From Rhizobium sp. (GTDB taxonomy: Bacteria; Pseudomonadota; Gammaproteobacteria; Xanthomonadales; Xanthomonadaceae), in NCBI GenBank assembly GCA_019459185.1, contig JAIBEO010000039.1, positions 1 to 37,196 on the forward strand: DNA of 37,196 nt, written 5' to 3'. Both the position numbers and the translations under genes were made by a program. Below are positions 22,363 through 30,120 of the stretch, piece by piece. The notes beneath the pieces are model-generated. The model was not told the origin of the DNA. It ran no database searches and was given only the letters and a program-made list of their open reading frames with translations. How positions within the stretch are numbered: the first letter of the stretch is position 1; each line of letters opens with the position of its first letter.

Positions 22363-23192
22363 TCACCGCCTCCGTAGAGCGCCTTGCGCGGCGCGCCGCT
22401 GATGTCGGCCGCCAGCTTCGCGGCCAGCGAGGGTTTCACGTGTTCGGCCAGCTTGGCGTACAGGCGCTGGCCCTCCAGCAGCTTCGCCTCGCCGTCGTCC
22501 TCGCAGCCGCGCACGATGAGCACGAACTCACCCTTGCGCTGGTTTTCGTCGGCGGCCACCTGTCCGGCGATGCCGCCCAGGGTGTCGCCCAGCACCGTTT
22601 CGAACAGCTTGGTGAGCTCGCGCGCCAGTACCGCCTCGCGGTCGGGTCCGAACATCGCCACCAGGTCCGCCAGGCTTTCCTCGATGCGGTGTGAGCTTTC
22701 GTAGAACACCAGGGTGCGAGGTTCGCGCGACAGCGCCGCCATGCGCTCGCGCCGGGCCGATGATTTCGCCGGCAGGAAGCCTTCGAAACAGAAGCGGTCG
22801 CTGGGGATGCCGGCCACGGACAGCGCCGCGATGGCGGCGCAGGCGCCGGGCACCGGAACCACCTTCAGGCCGGCCGCACGCACTTCGCGCACCAGGCGGT
22901 AGCCGGGATCGCTGACCAGCGGCGTGCCCGCGTCGGACACCAGCGCCAGGCGGTCGCCGGCCTTCAGGCGTTCCACCAGCTTCCAGGCCATCTCGGCCTC
23001 GTTGTGTTCGTGCAGCGCCAGCAGCGGCCTCTCGATGCCGAGCGCGCCCAGCAGCTGGCGCGTGTGCCGGGTGTCCTCGGCGCAGATCGCGTCCACGGCG
23101 CCCAGCACCTCGCGCGCGCGGGCCGTCAGGTCGCCCAGGTTGCCGATCGGCGTCGCCACCACGTAAAGCGCCCCTGCCTGTGTCGTCGCCAT
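22359..23192 (-). CDS. rsmI: 16S rRNA 2'-O-ribose C1402 methyltransferase RsmI
   Basis: RsmI methylates the 2'-OH of C1402, the same nucleotide whose base is methylated by RsmH in this window. The product is 277 aa of the tetrapyrrole-methylase fold: LYVVATPIGNLGDLTARA (about 9-26), CAEDTRHTRQLL, LVSDAGTPLVSDPG and the LPAKSSARRERM segment. The start MATTQAG has AAGGAGG 9 nt upstream, so the GTG seven codons earlier is rejected. It diverges from lpoA across 61 nt. Confidence 0.97.
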   Translation of the reverse strand: MATTQAGALYVVATPIGNLGDLTARAREVLGAVDAICAEDTRHTRQLLGALGIERPLLALHEHNEAEMAWKLVERLKAGDRLALVSDAGTPLVSDPGYRLVREVRAAGLKVVPVPGACAAIAALSVAGIPSDRFCFEGFLPAKSSARRERMAALSREPRTLVFYESSHRIEESLADLVAMFGPDREAVLARELTKLFETVLGDTLGGIAGQVAADENQRKGEFVLIVRGCEDDGEAKLLEGQRLYAKLAEHVKPSLAAKLAADISGAPRKALYGGGE

Positions 23193-23253
23193 GACCGCGC
23201 CCTCCTTGTGCACCGGGTATCATCTTACGCGGCATCCCACCCGGACCCCGACC
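23193..23253. promoter_or_regulatory. Compact divergent promoter between rsmI and lpoA
   Basis: On the plus strand TATCAT (23218-23223) is a good -10 for lpoA. On the minus strand TAAGAT (23222-23227) is a candidate -10 for rsmI. The two -10 elements overlap by two bases, so polymerases would compete. No good -35 is visible for either. Confidence 0.45.
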
Positions 23254-24990
23254 ATGCTGCGAACCGCCCCCCTGCTGCTCGCCCTCGCCCTGACCGCCGG
23301 CTGCGCCAGCGTGTCGGTGCAGAGCGAGCCCAGCGCGCCCCAGCGCTCCGCCGAACAATTGGCCGAAGCCGGCCAGCACGCGGAAGCCGCGCAGGCCTGG
23401 ACGCAGGTGGCCGAAGCCGGCCGCGGCAGCGCCCGCGACCGCGCCTGGCTGCAGGCCGCCGAACAGGCCCGCCTGGCCGGTGACCCCGAGAGCATGCGCG
23501 CGGCCTGGTCGCAGTCCAACCGCCGCCGGCTCGAGGGCAACGACACCTGGCGCCACGACCTCATCGGCGCGCAGCTGCAGGTCGAAGCCGGCCGCCCCGA
23601 GCAGGCCCTGGCCCTGCTTAGCCGGCCGGCTGAATCGGTGCCAGCCGCGCTGCGCGAGCGCTGGCATTCGCTGCGTGCCGCCGCGCTGCAGGCCGCGGGC
23701 CGCGGCTTCGAGGCCGCGGGCGAACTGGCCTTCCTCGACGCCCGGCTCGGCCGCACCGAGCGCGTGGACAACGCCCGCCGCATCGAGCGCCTGCTGTCCG
23801 CCGAATCCGACGCCAGCCTGGCCGCCAACAGCGCCGCGCTGCCGGTGGGCCACCCGCTCTACGCCTTCGCCGGCCGCGCGCTGGGCCAGCGTGGCCTGCC
23901 GCTGCCGCGTCCCTACGACCGCGGCGCGTCGGCGCCCGGGCTCGACACGCTGCCGCCGGCCGAAGCCGACGGCTATCGCCCGCCCGAGCGCCTGGCGGTG
24001 CTGCTGCCGCTGAGCGGCCCGCTCGCCGCCGCCGGCACGCCGGTGCGCGACGGCGTGCTGGCAGGGTATTACGCCGAACACCGCCGCCGCCCCGAGTTGC
24101 GCTTCTACGACACCGGCACCGCCGGCGGCGTGGCCGACGCGCTGGCCAAGGCCAGCGCCGACGGCGCGCAGATGATCCTTGGCCCGCTCAGCCGCGACGA
24201 AGTGAACGCGCTGTTCGGTTCGCCGCAGCTGGTGCTGCCGGCGATCGCGCTCAACCGCGGCACCGTGCCACCGCCGCCGGGCAGCGCCAGCTTCGCCATG
24301 GCGCCGGAAGACGAAGGTGTCGCTGCCGCCGACCGCCTGGTCGAGCGCGGCCTGCGCCGCGTGCTGGTGGTCACCCAGGCCGACGAAAACGCCCGTCGCG
24401 CGCTGGCCAGCTTCCGCGAGCGCCTGAAGGAACGCGGCGGCGAAATCACCGCCGAGGTCACGGTCGACGAAAACAACCCCGACTACGTCCCGGCGCTGCA
24501 GCAGGCCACGACCGGCGTGCGCCCCGAGGCGCTGTTCCTCCCCCTGAAGGCCGCGCAGGCGCGCCTGCTGTCGAGCCAGGTCGAACCCGCCGGCCTGCTC
24601 GGCGTGCCGCGTTTCGCCACCTCGCTGATCCTCTCGGGCGCGAACCTGCGCATGGACGTCGAGCTCGACGGCATCGAATACCCCGAGCTGCCCTGGCTGA
24701 TCGGCCTGCGCGGCGGCCTGCCCGACCCCGACACCATCGGCGACACCCTGCCCAGCGCGCAGGGCGGCGGCGCCCGCCTGTTCGCCTTCGGCGTGGACGC
24801 CTGGCGCCTGGCCGGTTACCTCGACCAGCTGGTGTCCGACCCGGGCGCGCAGGTGCGCGGCGCCACCGGCGAACTGCAGCTCGACCCGGTGGGCCAGGTG
24901 CTGCGCAAGCCGGCCTGGGCCGTGTTCAGCGGCGGCCGCCCGCGCCCGGCGCCGGACGGCGCGCTGCTGCCCGATGCCGGCACGCCCTGA
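23254..24990 (+). CDS. lpoA: LppC/LpoA-family lipoprotein, penicillin-binding protein activator
   Basis: LpoA is an outer-membrane lipoprotein that reaches through the wall to activate PBP1a. The product is 578 aa. The signal peptide has lipobox LTAGC (Cys16 lipidated). An Ala-rich helical N-domain (about 30-230, TPR-like) precedes a C-terminal periplasmic-binding-protein-like domain (about 245-560) beginning [16 protein letters not shown]. It is shorter than E. coli LpoA (678 aa), mainly in the N-domain. The start [17 protein letters not shown] is chosen because it opens the signal peptide. The 3' end overlaps yraN by 17 nt. The rsmI/lpoA/yraN order is common in gammaproteobacteria. Confidence 0.93.
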   Translation: MLRTAPLLLALALTAGCASVSVQSEPSAPQRSAEQLAEAGQHAEAAQAWTQVAEAGRGSARDRAWLQAAEQARLAGDPESMRAAWSQSNRRRLEGNDTWRHDLIGAQLQVEAGRPEQALALLSRPAESVPAALRERWHSLRAAALQAAGRGFEAAGELAFLDARLGRTERVDNARRIERLLSAESDASLAANSAALPVGHPLYAFAGRALGQRGLPLPRPYDRGASAPGLDTLPPAEADGYRPPERLAVLLPLSGPLAAAGTPVRDGVLAGYYAEHRRRPELRFYDTGTAGGVADALAKASADGAQMILGPLSRDEVNALFGSPQLVLPAIALNRGTVPPPPGSASFAMAPEDEGVAAADRLVERGLRRVLVVTQADENARRALASFRERLKERGGEITAEVTVDENNPDYVPALQQATTGVRPEALFLPLKAAQARLLSSQVEPAGLLGVPRFATSLILSGANLRMDVELDGIEYPELPWLIGLRGGLPDPDTIGDTLPSAQGGGARLFAFGVDAWRLAGYLDQLVSDPGAQVRGATGELQLDPVGQVLRKPAWAVFSGGRPRPAPDGALLPDAGTP

Positions 24991-25342
24991 GAAGCGCGCC
25001 ACCGGCGATGCGGCCGAAGCGGCCGCGCGCGGCCTGCTCGAAGGCGAAGGCCTGCGGCTCATCGCCCGCAACGTCAACTACCGCTTCGGCGAACTCGACC
25101 TGGTGATGCGCGACGGCGACACGGTCGCCTTCGTGGAAGTGCGCTACCGCGCCGACGACCGCTACGGCGGCGGCCTGGCCTCGGTAGACCGCCGCAAATG
25201 CCGCCGCATCGCCCTCGCCGCCCGCGCCTGGCTGCAGCGCCACCCGGCCCTGGCCGACGCGCCCTGCCGCTTCGACATCGTCGCCGCCTCCCCCGCCGGC
25301 CTCGAATGGCACCGCGGGGCTTTCACGCTTGACGACCTGTGA
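24974..25342 (+). CDS. yraN: UPF0102 (YraN) family endonuclease-like protein
   Basis: A 122-aa protein with the restriction-endonuclease-like fold of YraN. Visible motifs are a [16 protein letters not shown] helix (about 11-26), [25 protein letters not shown] (about 35-59) with the Glu-Asp-Glu cluster, and [17 protein letters not shown]. The family is conserved near lpoA, but its role is unproven; a DNA repair or recombination nuclease is a common guess. It overlaps the lpoA 3' end by 17 nt. The palindromic element starts 22 nt after its stop. Confidence 0.92.
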   Translation: MPARPEKRATGDAAEAAARGLLEGEGLRLIARNVNYRFGELDLVMRDGDTVAFVEVRYRADDRYGGGLASVDRRKCRRIALAARAWLQRHPALADAPCRFDIVAASPAGLEWHRGAFTLDDL

Positions 25343-25364
25343 GGCATCTCCTTGCAGCGCGTGC

Positions 25365-25537
25365 TGAACGCGGATCAGGGCGGATGGAAGCGGATATAGG
25401 CAGATAGAGCGAATGGGCAGTGGATCACCTTGAAATGGTTGGTCCACGCAGGAAACTGAAAGCCAACCCGTCACATTCCCCCTCTTCTTTCCGATCTATT
25501 CGCCTTTATCCGCTTCCATCCGCCCTGATCCGCGTTG
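25365..25537. repeat. Palindromic GCGGAT element, copy 1
   Basis: The perfect 30-bp inverted arms are 25367-25396 and 25507-25536. The left arm is built of 10-bp units: GCGGATCAGG, GCGGATGGAA, GCGGATATAG, then the degenerate GCAGATAGAG. Partial complementarity continues about 15 bp further inward (AGGC..ATAGA on the left against the reverse complement of TCTATTCGCCTT on the right). The core of about 80 bp is non-repetitive, with a small nested inverted repeat (GTGGA 25420-25424 and TCCAC 25443-25447). It lies between yraN and the FAD-linked oxidase gene and fills most of that 221-nt gap. No open reading frame is present. It could act as a terminator or mRNA-stabilising hairpin, or be a small non-autonomous mobile repeat. 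Confidence 0.9.
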
Positions 25538-25563
25538 AATCAAGAACCCCGTATCATCCCGCC

Positions 25564-26952
25564 ATGGTCAATCTGCCCGCGAACCTCGCTGCGGAACTCA
25601 GGGCCCTGCTGCCGCCGGGCGGCTTGCTGCTGGATGCGGCGGAGCGGCTGGCCTACGGGTATGACAACTCGCGGCGGCAGGGATTGCCGCTGGCGGTTGC
25701 GCTGCCGACGGATGCGGCGCAGGTGCAGGCCATTGTCCGGCTGTGCCGCGTACACCGGCTGCCGATCGTCGCGCGTGGCCGCGGCACCAATACCACCGGC
25801 GCCAGCGTGCCGGGCGAGGATGCGCTGGTGGTGTCGTTCGAACGCATGAACCGCGTGCTGGCCATCCGCCCCGGCGACCGTGTGGCCGTGGTCGAGCCCG
25901 GCCTGCTCAACGGCGAACTTCAGGCCGCGCTGGCGCCGCACGGCCTGTTCTGGCCACCCGACCCCACCAGCGCCGGCTTCTGCAGCATCGGCGGCAACCT
26001 GGCCTGCAACGCCGGCGGCCCGCGCGCGGTGAAGTACGGCGCCACCCGCAACAACGTGCTGGCGCTCAAGGCCGTCACCGGCAGCGGCGAACTGGTCGAG
26101 TTCGGCGCCGCCACCACCAAGGGCGCCAGCGGCTACGACTTATCGCGCCTGCTGATCGGTTCGGAAGGCACGCTGGCGCTGATCGTCGAGGCCACGCTGA
26201 AACTCACCCCGCTCGCGCCGAAGCGCCGCGCCCTGCGCGCGCTCTACGCCGACGTGGAAAGCGCGGCCGCCGCCGTGGCGCGCCTGATGGCGCAGCCGGT
26301 CACTCCCTCGATGCTCGAGTTCATGGACGGCGACTGCGTGCGCCTGGCGCGCGAAGTGGGCGGCGCCGACCTGCCCGCCGACGCCGGCGCCCTGCTGATG
26401 ATCGAAGCCGACGGCGACGAAGCCTTGCTCGACGCCGCCGAAGCCGCGCTGCGCCAGGCCGCGCAGGGCCCGGGCTGCCTCGGCGTCGGCGCCGCCACCG
26501 ACGAGGCCGCGCGCGAAAAGCTCTGGGCCGCGCGCAAGGCGCTGTCGCCGGCGCTGCGCACGCTGGCGCCGGGCAAGATCAACGAGGACGTGGTGGTGCC
26601 GGTCTCGCGCATTCCCGAACTCGTCGCCGCGGTGCGCACCGCATCGGCCGCGCAATCACTGCCCATCGTCTGCTTCGGCCACGCCGGCAATGGCAACCTG
26701 CACGTGAACATCCTCTACGACCCCGCCGACGCCGCCCAGGCCGCGCGCGCCGGCGCGGCGCTGGAATCGGTGTTCGACGCGGTGATCGCGCTCGGCGGCC
26801 TGGTCTCGGGCGAACACGGCATCGGCCTGGTGAAGCGCGAACTGCTGGCGCGTTCGCTGACCCCGCCGACGCTGGCGCTGATGCGCGCGATCAAGGCGCA
26901 ATTCGACCCCGACGGCATCCTCAATCCGGGCAAGGTGCTGCCGCCCGCATGA
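25564..26952 (+). CDS. FAD-linked oxidase of the GlcD/D-2-hydroxyacid dehydrogenase family
   Basis: A 462-aa flavoprotein of the vanillyl-alcohol-oxidase superfamily, cytosolic or membrane-associated. The FAD-binding PCMH domain (about 35-215) has IVARGRGTNTTGASVP, DPTSAGFCSIGGNLACNAGGPRAVKYG and LLIGSEGTLALI. The C-terminal FAD-oxidase domain has GHAGNGNLHVNI (the metal-binding His pair), GLVSGEHGIGLVKRE and FDPDGILNPGKV. These are marks of D-lactate, glycolate or D-2-hydroxyglutarate dehydrogenases; the substrate cannot be told from sequence. No GlcE or GlcF partner is nearby. The ATG is at 25564, right after palindromic element 1. The stop overlaps the glycosylase-like gene (ATGA), so the two form a pair. 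Confidence 0.9.
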   Translation: MVNLPANLAAELRALLPPGGLLLDAAERLAYGYDNSRRQGLPLAVALPTDAAQVQAIVRLCRVHRLPIVARGRGTNTTGASVPGEDALVVSFERMNRVLAIRPGDRVAVVEPGLLNGELQAALAPHGLFWPPDPTSAGFCSIGGNLACNAGGPRAVKYGATRNNVLALKAVTGSGELVEFGAATTKGASGYDLSRLLIGSEGTLALIVEATLKLTPLAPKRRALRALYADVESAAAAVARLMAQPVTPSMLEFMDGDCVRLAREVGGADLPADAGALLMIEADGDEALLDAAEAALRQAAQGPGCLGVGAATDEAAREKLWAARKALSPALRTLAPGKINEDVVVPVSRIPELVAAVRTASAAQSLPIVCFGHAGNGNLHVNILYDPADAAQAARAGAALESVFDAVIALGGLVSGEHGIGLVKRELLARSLTPPTLALMRAIKAQFDPDGILNPGKVLPPA

Positions 26953-27554
26953 ACCGCCGCGCGCCCACCGCACTCGACACGCTGCTCACCGACATCCGCG
27001 CCTGCCGCCTGTGCGAGGCGAAGCTGCCGCTGGGCCCGCGCCCGGTGCTGCGCGCCAGCGCCACGGCGCGCCTGCTGGTGGTGGGCCAGGCGCCGGGCAC
27101 GCTGGTGCACGGCAGCGGCATTCCCTGGGACGACGCCAGCGGCGTGCGCCTGCGCGGCTGGCTGGGCCTGGACAAGGCGGCGTTCTACGACGAATCGCGC
27201 ATCGCCATCGTGCCCATGGGTTTCTGCTACCCGGGCCGCGGCGCCTCGGGCGACCTGCCGCCGCGCCCGGAATGCGCGCAAACCTGGCACCCGCGCCTGC
27301 TGCCGCTGATGCCCGACGTCGGCCTGGTGCTGGCCATCGGCCAGTACGCGCAGGCCTACTTCCTGGGCGCCAACCGCAAGAAAACCCTCACCGACACCGT
27401 GCAGGCCTGGCGCGACTACGCCCCGCGCGTATTCCCCCTGCCCCACCCCAGCCCGCGCAACACCGGCTGGTTCCTGCACAACCCCTGGTTCGACGCGGAA
27501 GTGGTCCCGGCGCTGAGGGCCAGGATCTCTGCGGTGATGGAGAGTGGGGTCTGA
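26949..27554 (+). CDS. Uracil-DNA glycosylase family protein with probable 4Fe-4S site
   Basis: A 201-aa protein of the uracil-DNA glycosylase superfamily. Four cysteines in the spacing C19-X2-C22 and C93-X15-C109 match the 4Fe-4S ligands of family 4 and 5 enzymes. The active-site region reads VVGQAPGTLVHGSGIPWDDASG (split about 44-65), where family 4 has GEAPG, and the late motif is HPSPRNTGW. The Glu-to-Gln change and the diverged PFVG region mean uracil excision is not assured. Proteins of this close type are widespread in proteobacteria and mostly uncharacterised. The ATG overlaps the oxidase stop (ATGA). The TGA stop is the first three bases of palindromic element 2. Confidence 0.82.
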   Translation: MNRRAPTALDTLLTDIRACRLCEAKLPLGPRPVLRASATARLLVVGQAPGTLVHGSGIPWDDASGVRLRGWLGLDKAAFYDESRIAIVPMGFCYPGRGASGDLPPRPECAQTWHPRLLPLMPDVGLVLAIGQYAQAYFLGANRKKTLTDTVQAWRDYAPRVFPLPHPSPRNTGWFLHNPWFDAEVVPALRARISAVMESGV

Positions 27555-27722
27555 ACGCGGATCAGAGCGGATTGATGCGGATAAAGGCGAATAGAGCGAA
27601 CTATAGGTTGCTCCCTGCGCACTCGGATCTTCGCCCGGACGTTCAGATCTCGCCGCGACCTACTGTGATCTTTTGCGCTTGATCCGCTCTTATCCGCATC
27701 AATCCGCTCTGATCCGCGTTCA
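27552..27722. repeat. Palindromic GCGGAT element, copy 2
   Basis: The perfect 33-bp inverted arms are 27552-27584 and 27690-27722, around a core of about 105 bp. The left arm units are GCGGATCAGA, GCGGATTGAT, GCGGATAAAG, then the degenerate GCGAATAGAG. The outermost TGA is the stop of the glycosylase-family gene and the outermost TCA is the pgpA stop on the other strand, so the element exactly fills the gap between convergent genes. The core has a nested GATCT/AGATC pair (27626-27630 and 27645-27649). A role as bidirectional transcription end or mRNA 3' stabiliser is likely from position, not proven. Confidence 0.9.
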
Positions 27723-28208
27723 AAAAACCAGAGCCGCGATCTGCAGCACAGCCAGGGCGTACGCGCCGGCCAGAGCGTCGTCGAGCATGGCGCCGAAGCC
27801 GCCGTGCAGTTTGCGGTCGGCCCAGCCCACGGGCCAGGGCTTGGCGATGTCGAACAGGCGGAACAGCACGAAGGCCGCCAGCATCCACGGCCAGCCGGCC
27901 GGCGCCGCCAGCAGCGCGATCCACATGCCGATGAATTCGTCCCAGACCACCATCGAAGGGTCTTCGATCTTCGTTTCGCGGATCACCCAGTGCGCGGCCC
28001 AGCAGCCCAGCGCGAAGCCCGCCGCCAGCACCGCCAGGTAGACCGGCAGCGACAAGTCCCTGAGCAGGAACCACCAGGGCAGCAGCGCGAACGCCGTGCC
28101 CACCGTACCCGGCGCCCAGGGCGAGAGGCCGCTGCCGAAACCGGCGGCCAGCCAGCCCAGCGGGTGCTTCATCAGGCGGCGGCGGATGCCGATCGGGGCG
28201 ACCGTCAC
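27720..28208 (-). CDS. pgpA: Phosphatidylglycerophosphatase A
   Basis: PgpA dephosphorylates phosphatidylglycerol phosphate to phosphatidylglycerol in the inner membrane. The product is 162 aa with about four transmembrane segments. Signatures are GFGSGLSPWAPGTVGT (about 23-38) and VVWDEFIGMWIAL (about 87-99) with its acidic pair, then LFDIAKPWP. The GTG start (28206-28208) overlaps the thiL stop as GTGA and matches the longer N-terminus of E. coli PgpA; an ATG 12 codons later is an alternative. It is the last gene of the riboflavin/thiamine operon. Confidence 0.95.
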   Translation of the reverse strand: MTVAPIGIRRRLMKHPLGWLAAGFGSGLSPWAPGTVGTAFALLPWWFLLRDLSLPVYLAVLAAGFALGCWAAHWVIRETKIEDPSMVVWDEFIGMWIALLAAPAGWPWMLAAFVLFRLFDIAKPWPVGWADRKLHGGFGAMLDDALAGAYALAVLQIAALVF

Positions 28209-29167
28209 GCGTGGCCTCCCTCGAAATGCTGGTAGCCGGTGGCGGCCGGCGTGTACGTGTCGCCATCGGGCGTGCCGAAGCGCAGGCCGGGTTCGGCTTC
28301 AATCTGGCCCACCACGGTGGAGGGCAGGTCCAGCGCCGCCAGCGCCTGTTCGATCTCGAACGCGCGCGCGGCGGGCGCGGTGAAACACAGCTCGTAGTCG
28401 TCGCCACCGGAGAGCTGTAGCTCCCAGCGCCGCGGCTCGGCGAAGTGGTCGGCCAGCGTGCGCGAGGTGGGCAGCCGGCCCAGTTCGAGCCGCGCGCCGA
28501 CGCCGCTGGCGGCCAGCACGTGGCCCAGGTCGGCGGCCAGGCCGTCGCTCAGGTCGATGCCGGCGCTGGCCAGGCCGCGCAGCGCCAGGCCCGCTTCGAT
28601 TCGCGGCGTGGGGCGGTCGAGCCGCCAGCGCAGCTTGGCCGAGGCCGGGCCACGCGTGCGCCACTGCGCCAGCGCGCCCGCGGCGTCGCCGATCGTGCCG
28701 CTCACCCACACGTCGTCGCCCACCCGCGCGCCGTCGCGGCGCAGCGCCTGGCCGGTGGGCACCAGGCCGAAGGCGGTGACGGTGATGGAAAGCGGGCCGC
28801 GGGTGGTGTCGCCGCCGACCAGCGAAACCTCGTGCTGGTCGGCGAGTTCCAGGAAACCGTCGAGAAACGCATCGAGCCAGTCGGCGTCGGCGCCCGGCAG
28901 GGTCAGCGCCAGCGTGCACCAGGCCGGCGTGGCGGCCATGGCGGCCAGGTCGCTCAGGTTCACCGCCAGCGCCTTCCAGCCCAAATCAGCCGGGGCGGTT
29001 TCCTCGGGGAAATGCACGCCGACCACCAGGGTGTCGCTGGCGACCACCAGCTGCTGGCCGGGTGGCACCGCCAGCACGGCGGCGTCGTCGCCGATGCCCA
29101 GCACCACGTCGTCGCGGCGCCGGGCGCGGGCCCGGATGCGGTCGATCAGGGCGAATTCGCCCGGCAT
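28205..29167 (-). CDS. thiL: Thiamine-monophosphate kinase ThiL
   Basis: ThiL phosphorylates thiamine monophosphate to thiamine diphosphate with ATP. The product is 320 aa of the PurM/AIRS fold. N-terminal [21 protein letters not shown] (about 23-32), SDTLVVGVHF, LAVNLSDLAAMAATP (about 68-82) and LVGGDTTRGPLSITVTA are family hallmarks with Mg-binding aspartates. AGIDLSDGLAADLGH is in the C-domain. The ATG overlaps the nusB stop by one base (TGATG). Confidence 0.97.
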   Translation of the reverse strand: MPGEFALIDRIRARARRRDDVVLGIGDDAAVLAVPPGQQLVVASDTLVVGVHFPEETAPADLGWKALAVNLSDLAAMAATPAWCTLALTLPGADADWLDAFLDGFLELADQHEVSLVGGDTTRGPLSITVTAFGLVPTGQALRRDGARVGDDVWVSGTIGDAAGALAQWRTRGPASAKLRWRLDRPTPRIEAGLALRGLASAGIDLSDGLAADLGHVLAASGVGARLELGRLPTSRTLADHFAEPRRWELQLSGGDDYELCFTAPAARAFEIEQALAALDLPSTVVGQIEAEPGLRFGTPDGDTYTPAATGYQHFEGGHA

Positions 29168-29628
29168 CAGGACCGGCGGCTGGCCTGCGCCTCGGCCGCG
29201 CGCCAGGCGGCGGCGGCATGGTCGAGCACGCCGTTGACGAAGGTGTGGCCGTGCTCGGAGCCGAAACGCTTGGTGGTTTCGATGGCTTCGTTGATGACCA
29301 CGCGGTAGGGCACGTCCACGCGGTGGCGCAGCTCATAGGCGGCGATGCGCAGCACCGCGCGCTCGATCGGGTCGACCTGGGCGATGTCGCGGTCGAGGAA
29401 CTCCGACAGCGCCTCGTCCAGCGAACCGAGGTTGTGCTCGACGCCGCGCACCAGGTCCTCGAAGTACTCGAGGTCGGCCACTTCCATGTCCTGCTCGTTG
29501 CGGAACTGGTCGATGACCTTGTTGATGGCGGTGTTCGACAGCTGCCAGGCGTACACGGCCTGCAGGGCGCGGCGGCGGGCGCGCGAACGCGCGTGCGGGT
29601 CGATGCCGTCGGGGCGGGAATGCTTCAT
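29167..29628 (-). CDS. nusB: Transcription antitermination factor NusB
   Basis: NusB with NusE (S10) binds boxA RNA and supports antitermination of rRNA operons. The product is 153 aa, all-helical. [15 protein letters not shown] (about 18-32), [19 protein letters not shown] (about 89-107) and [25 protein letters not shown] (split about 112-136) are typical. The start MKHSRPDG overlaps the ribH stop (ATGA). ribH-nusB-thiL-pgpA is a conserved gammaproteobacterial order. Confidence 0.98.
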   Translation of the reverse strand: MKHSRPDGIDPHARSRARRRALQAVYAWQLSNTAINKVIDQFRNEQDMEVADLEYFEDLVRGVEHNLGSLDEALSEFLDRDIAQVDPIERAVLRIAAYELRHRVDVPYRVVINEAIETTKRFGSEHGHTFVNGVLDHAAAAWRAAEAQASRRS

Positions 29629-30092
29629 GCCAGTTTTCCAATCAGGTTGGCCATCTCGATCACCACCAGCGCGGCCTCTTCGCCCTTGTTGCCGTGTGTG
29701 CCGCCGGCGCGGGCCTCGGCGTGGGCGTAGTCGTCCACGGCCAGCACGCCGTTGGCCACGGGCACGCCGGTGTCGAGCGCCACGCGCATCAGGCCGCGGG
29801 CGCATTCGTCGGCCACCTGCTCGAAGTGGCGGGTGTCGCCGCGCACCACGCAGCCCAGCACGACCAGGCCGGCGTAGCCGATGCGGTCGAGCGCCTGGGC
29901 GGCGGCCACGGGCAGTTCCCAGGCGCCGGGCACGCGAATCACGTCCACGGCCTCGGCCGGGACGCCATTGCCGGCGAACGCACGCCGTGCACCTTCGACC
30001 AGCGCATCGGTGATGCGCGGGTTCCAGCGACTGGCGAGGATGGCATAGCGGGCCGAGCCGGGGCTCTGGACGTCGCCTTCGAAGTGGGCCAT
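29625..30092 (-). CDS. ribH: 6,7-dimethyl-8-ribityllumazine synthase RibH
   Basis: RibH condenses 3,4-dihydroxybutanone phosphate with 5-amino-6-ribitylaminouracil in riboflavin synthesis. The product is 155 aa. [18 protein letters not shown] (about 18-35), [12 protein letters not shown] (about 53-64), [16 protein letters not shown] (about 79-94, with the catalytic His) and PVANGVL are canonical. There is a 28-nt gap after ribBX. Confidence 0.98.
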   Translation of the reverse strand: MAHFEGDVQSPGSARYAILASRWNPRITDALVEGARRAFAGNGVPAEAVDVIRVPGAWELPVAAAQALDRIGYAGLVVLGCVVRGDTRHFEQVADECARGLMRVALDTGVPVANGVLAVDDYAHAEARAGGTHGNKGEEAALVVIEMANLIGKLA

Positions 30093-30120
30093 GGGGTGGG
30101 ATCCTGCGGGGGGCGCCAGT

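Noticed and set aside
22528-25077. 849-codon minus-strand open frame across lpoA and rsmI
   Set aside because: It runs antisense to lpoA and out of frame with rsmI. The product is Gln/Ala/Gly/Arg-rich with no motifs.
25365-25537. CRISPR-like or microsatellite reading of the GCGGAT repeats
   Set aside because: The units are only 10 bp, arranged as two inverted arms, with no spacers between repeats and no cas genes.
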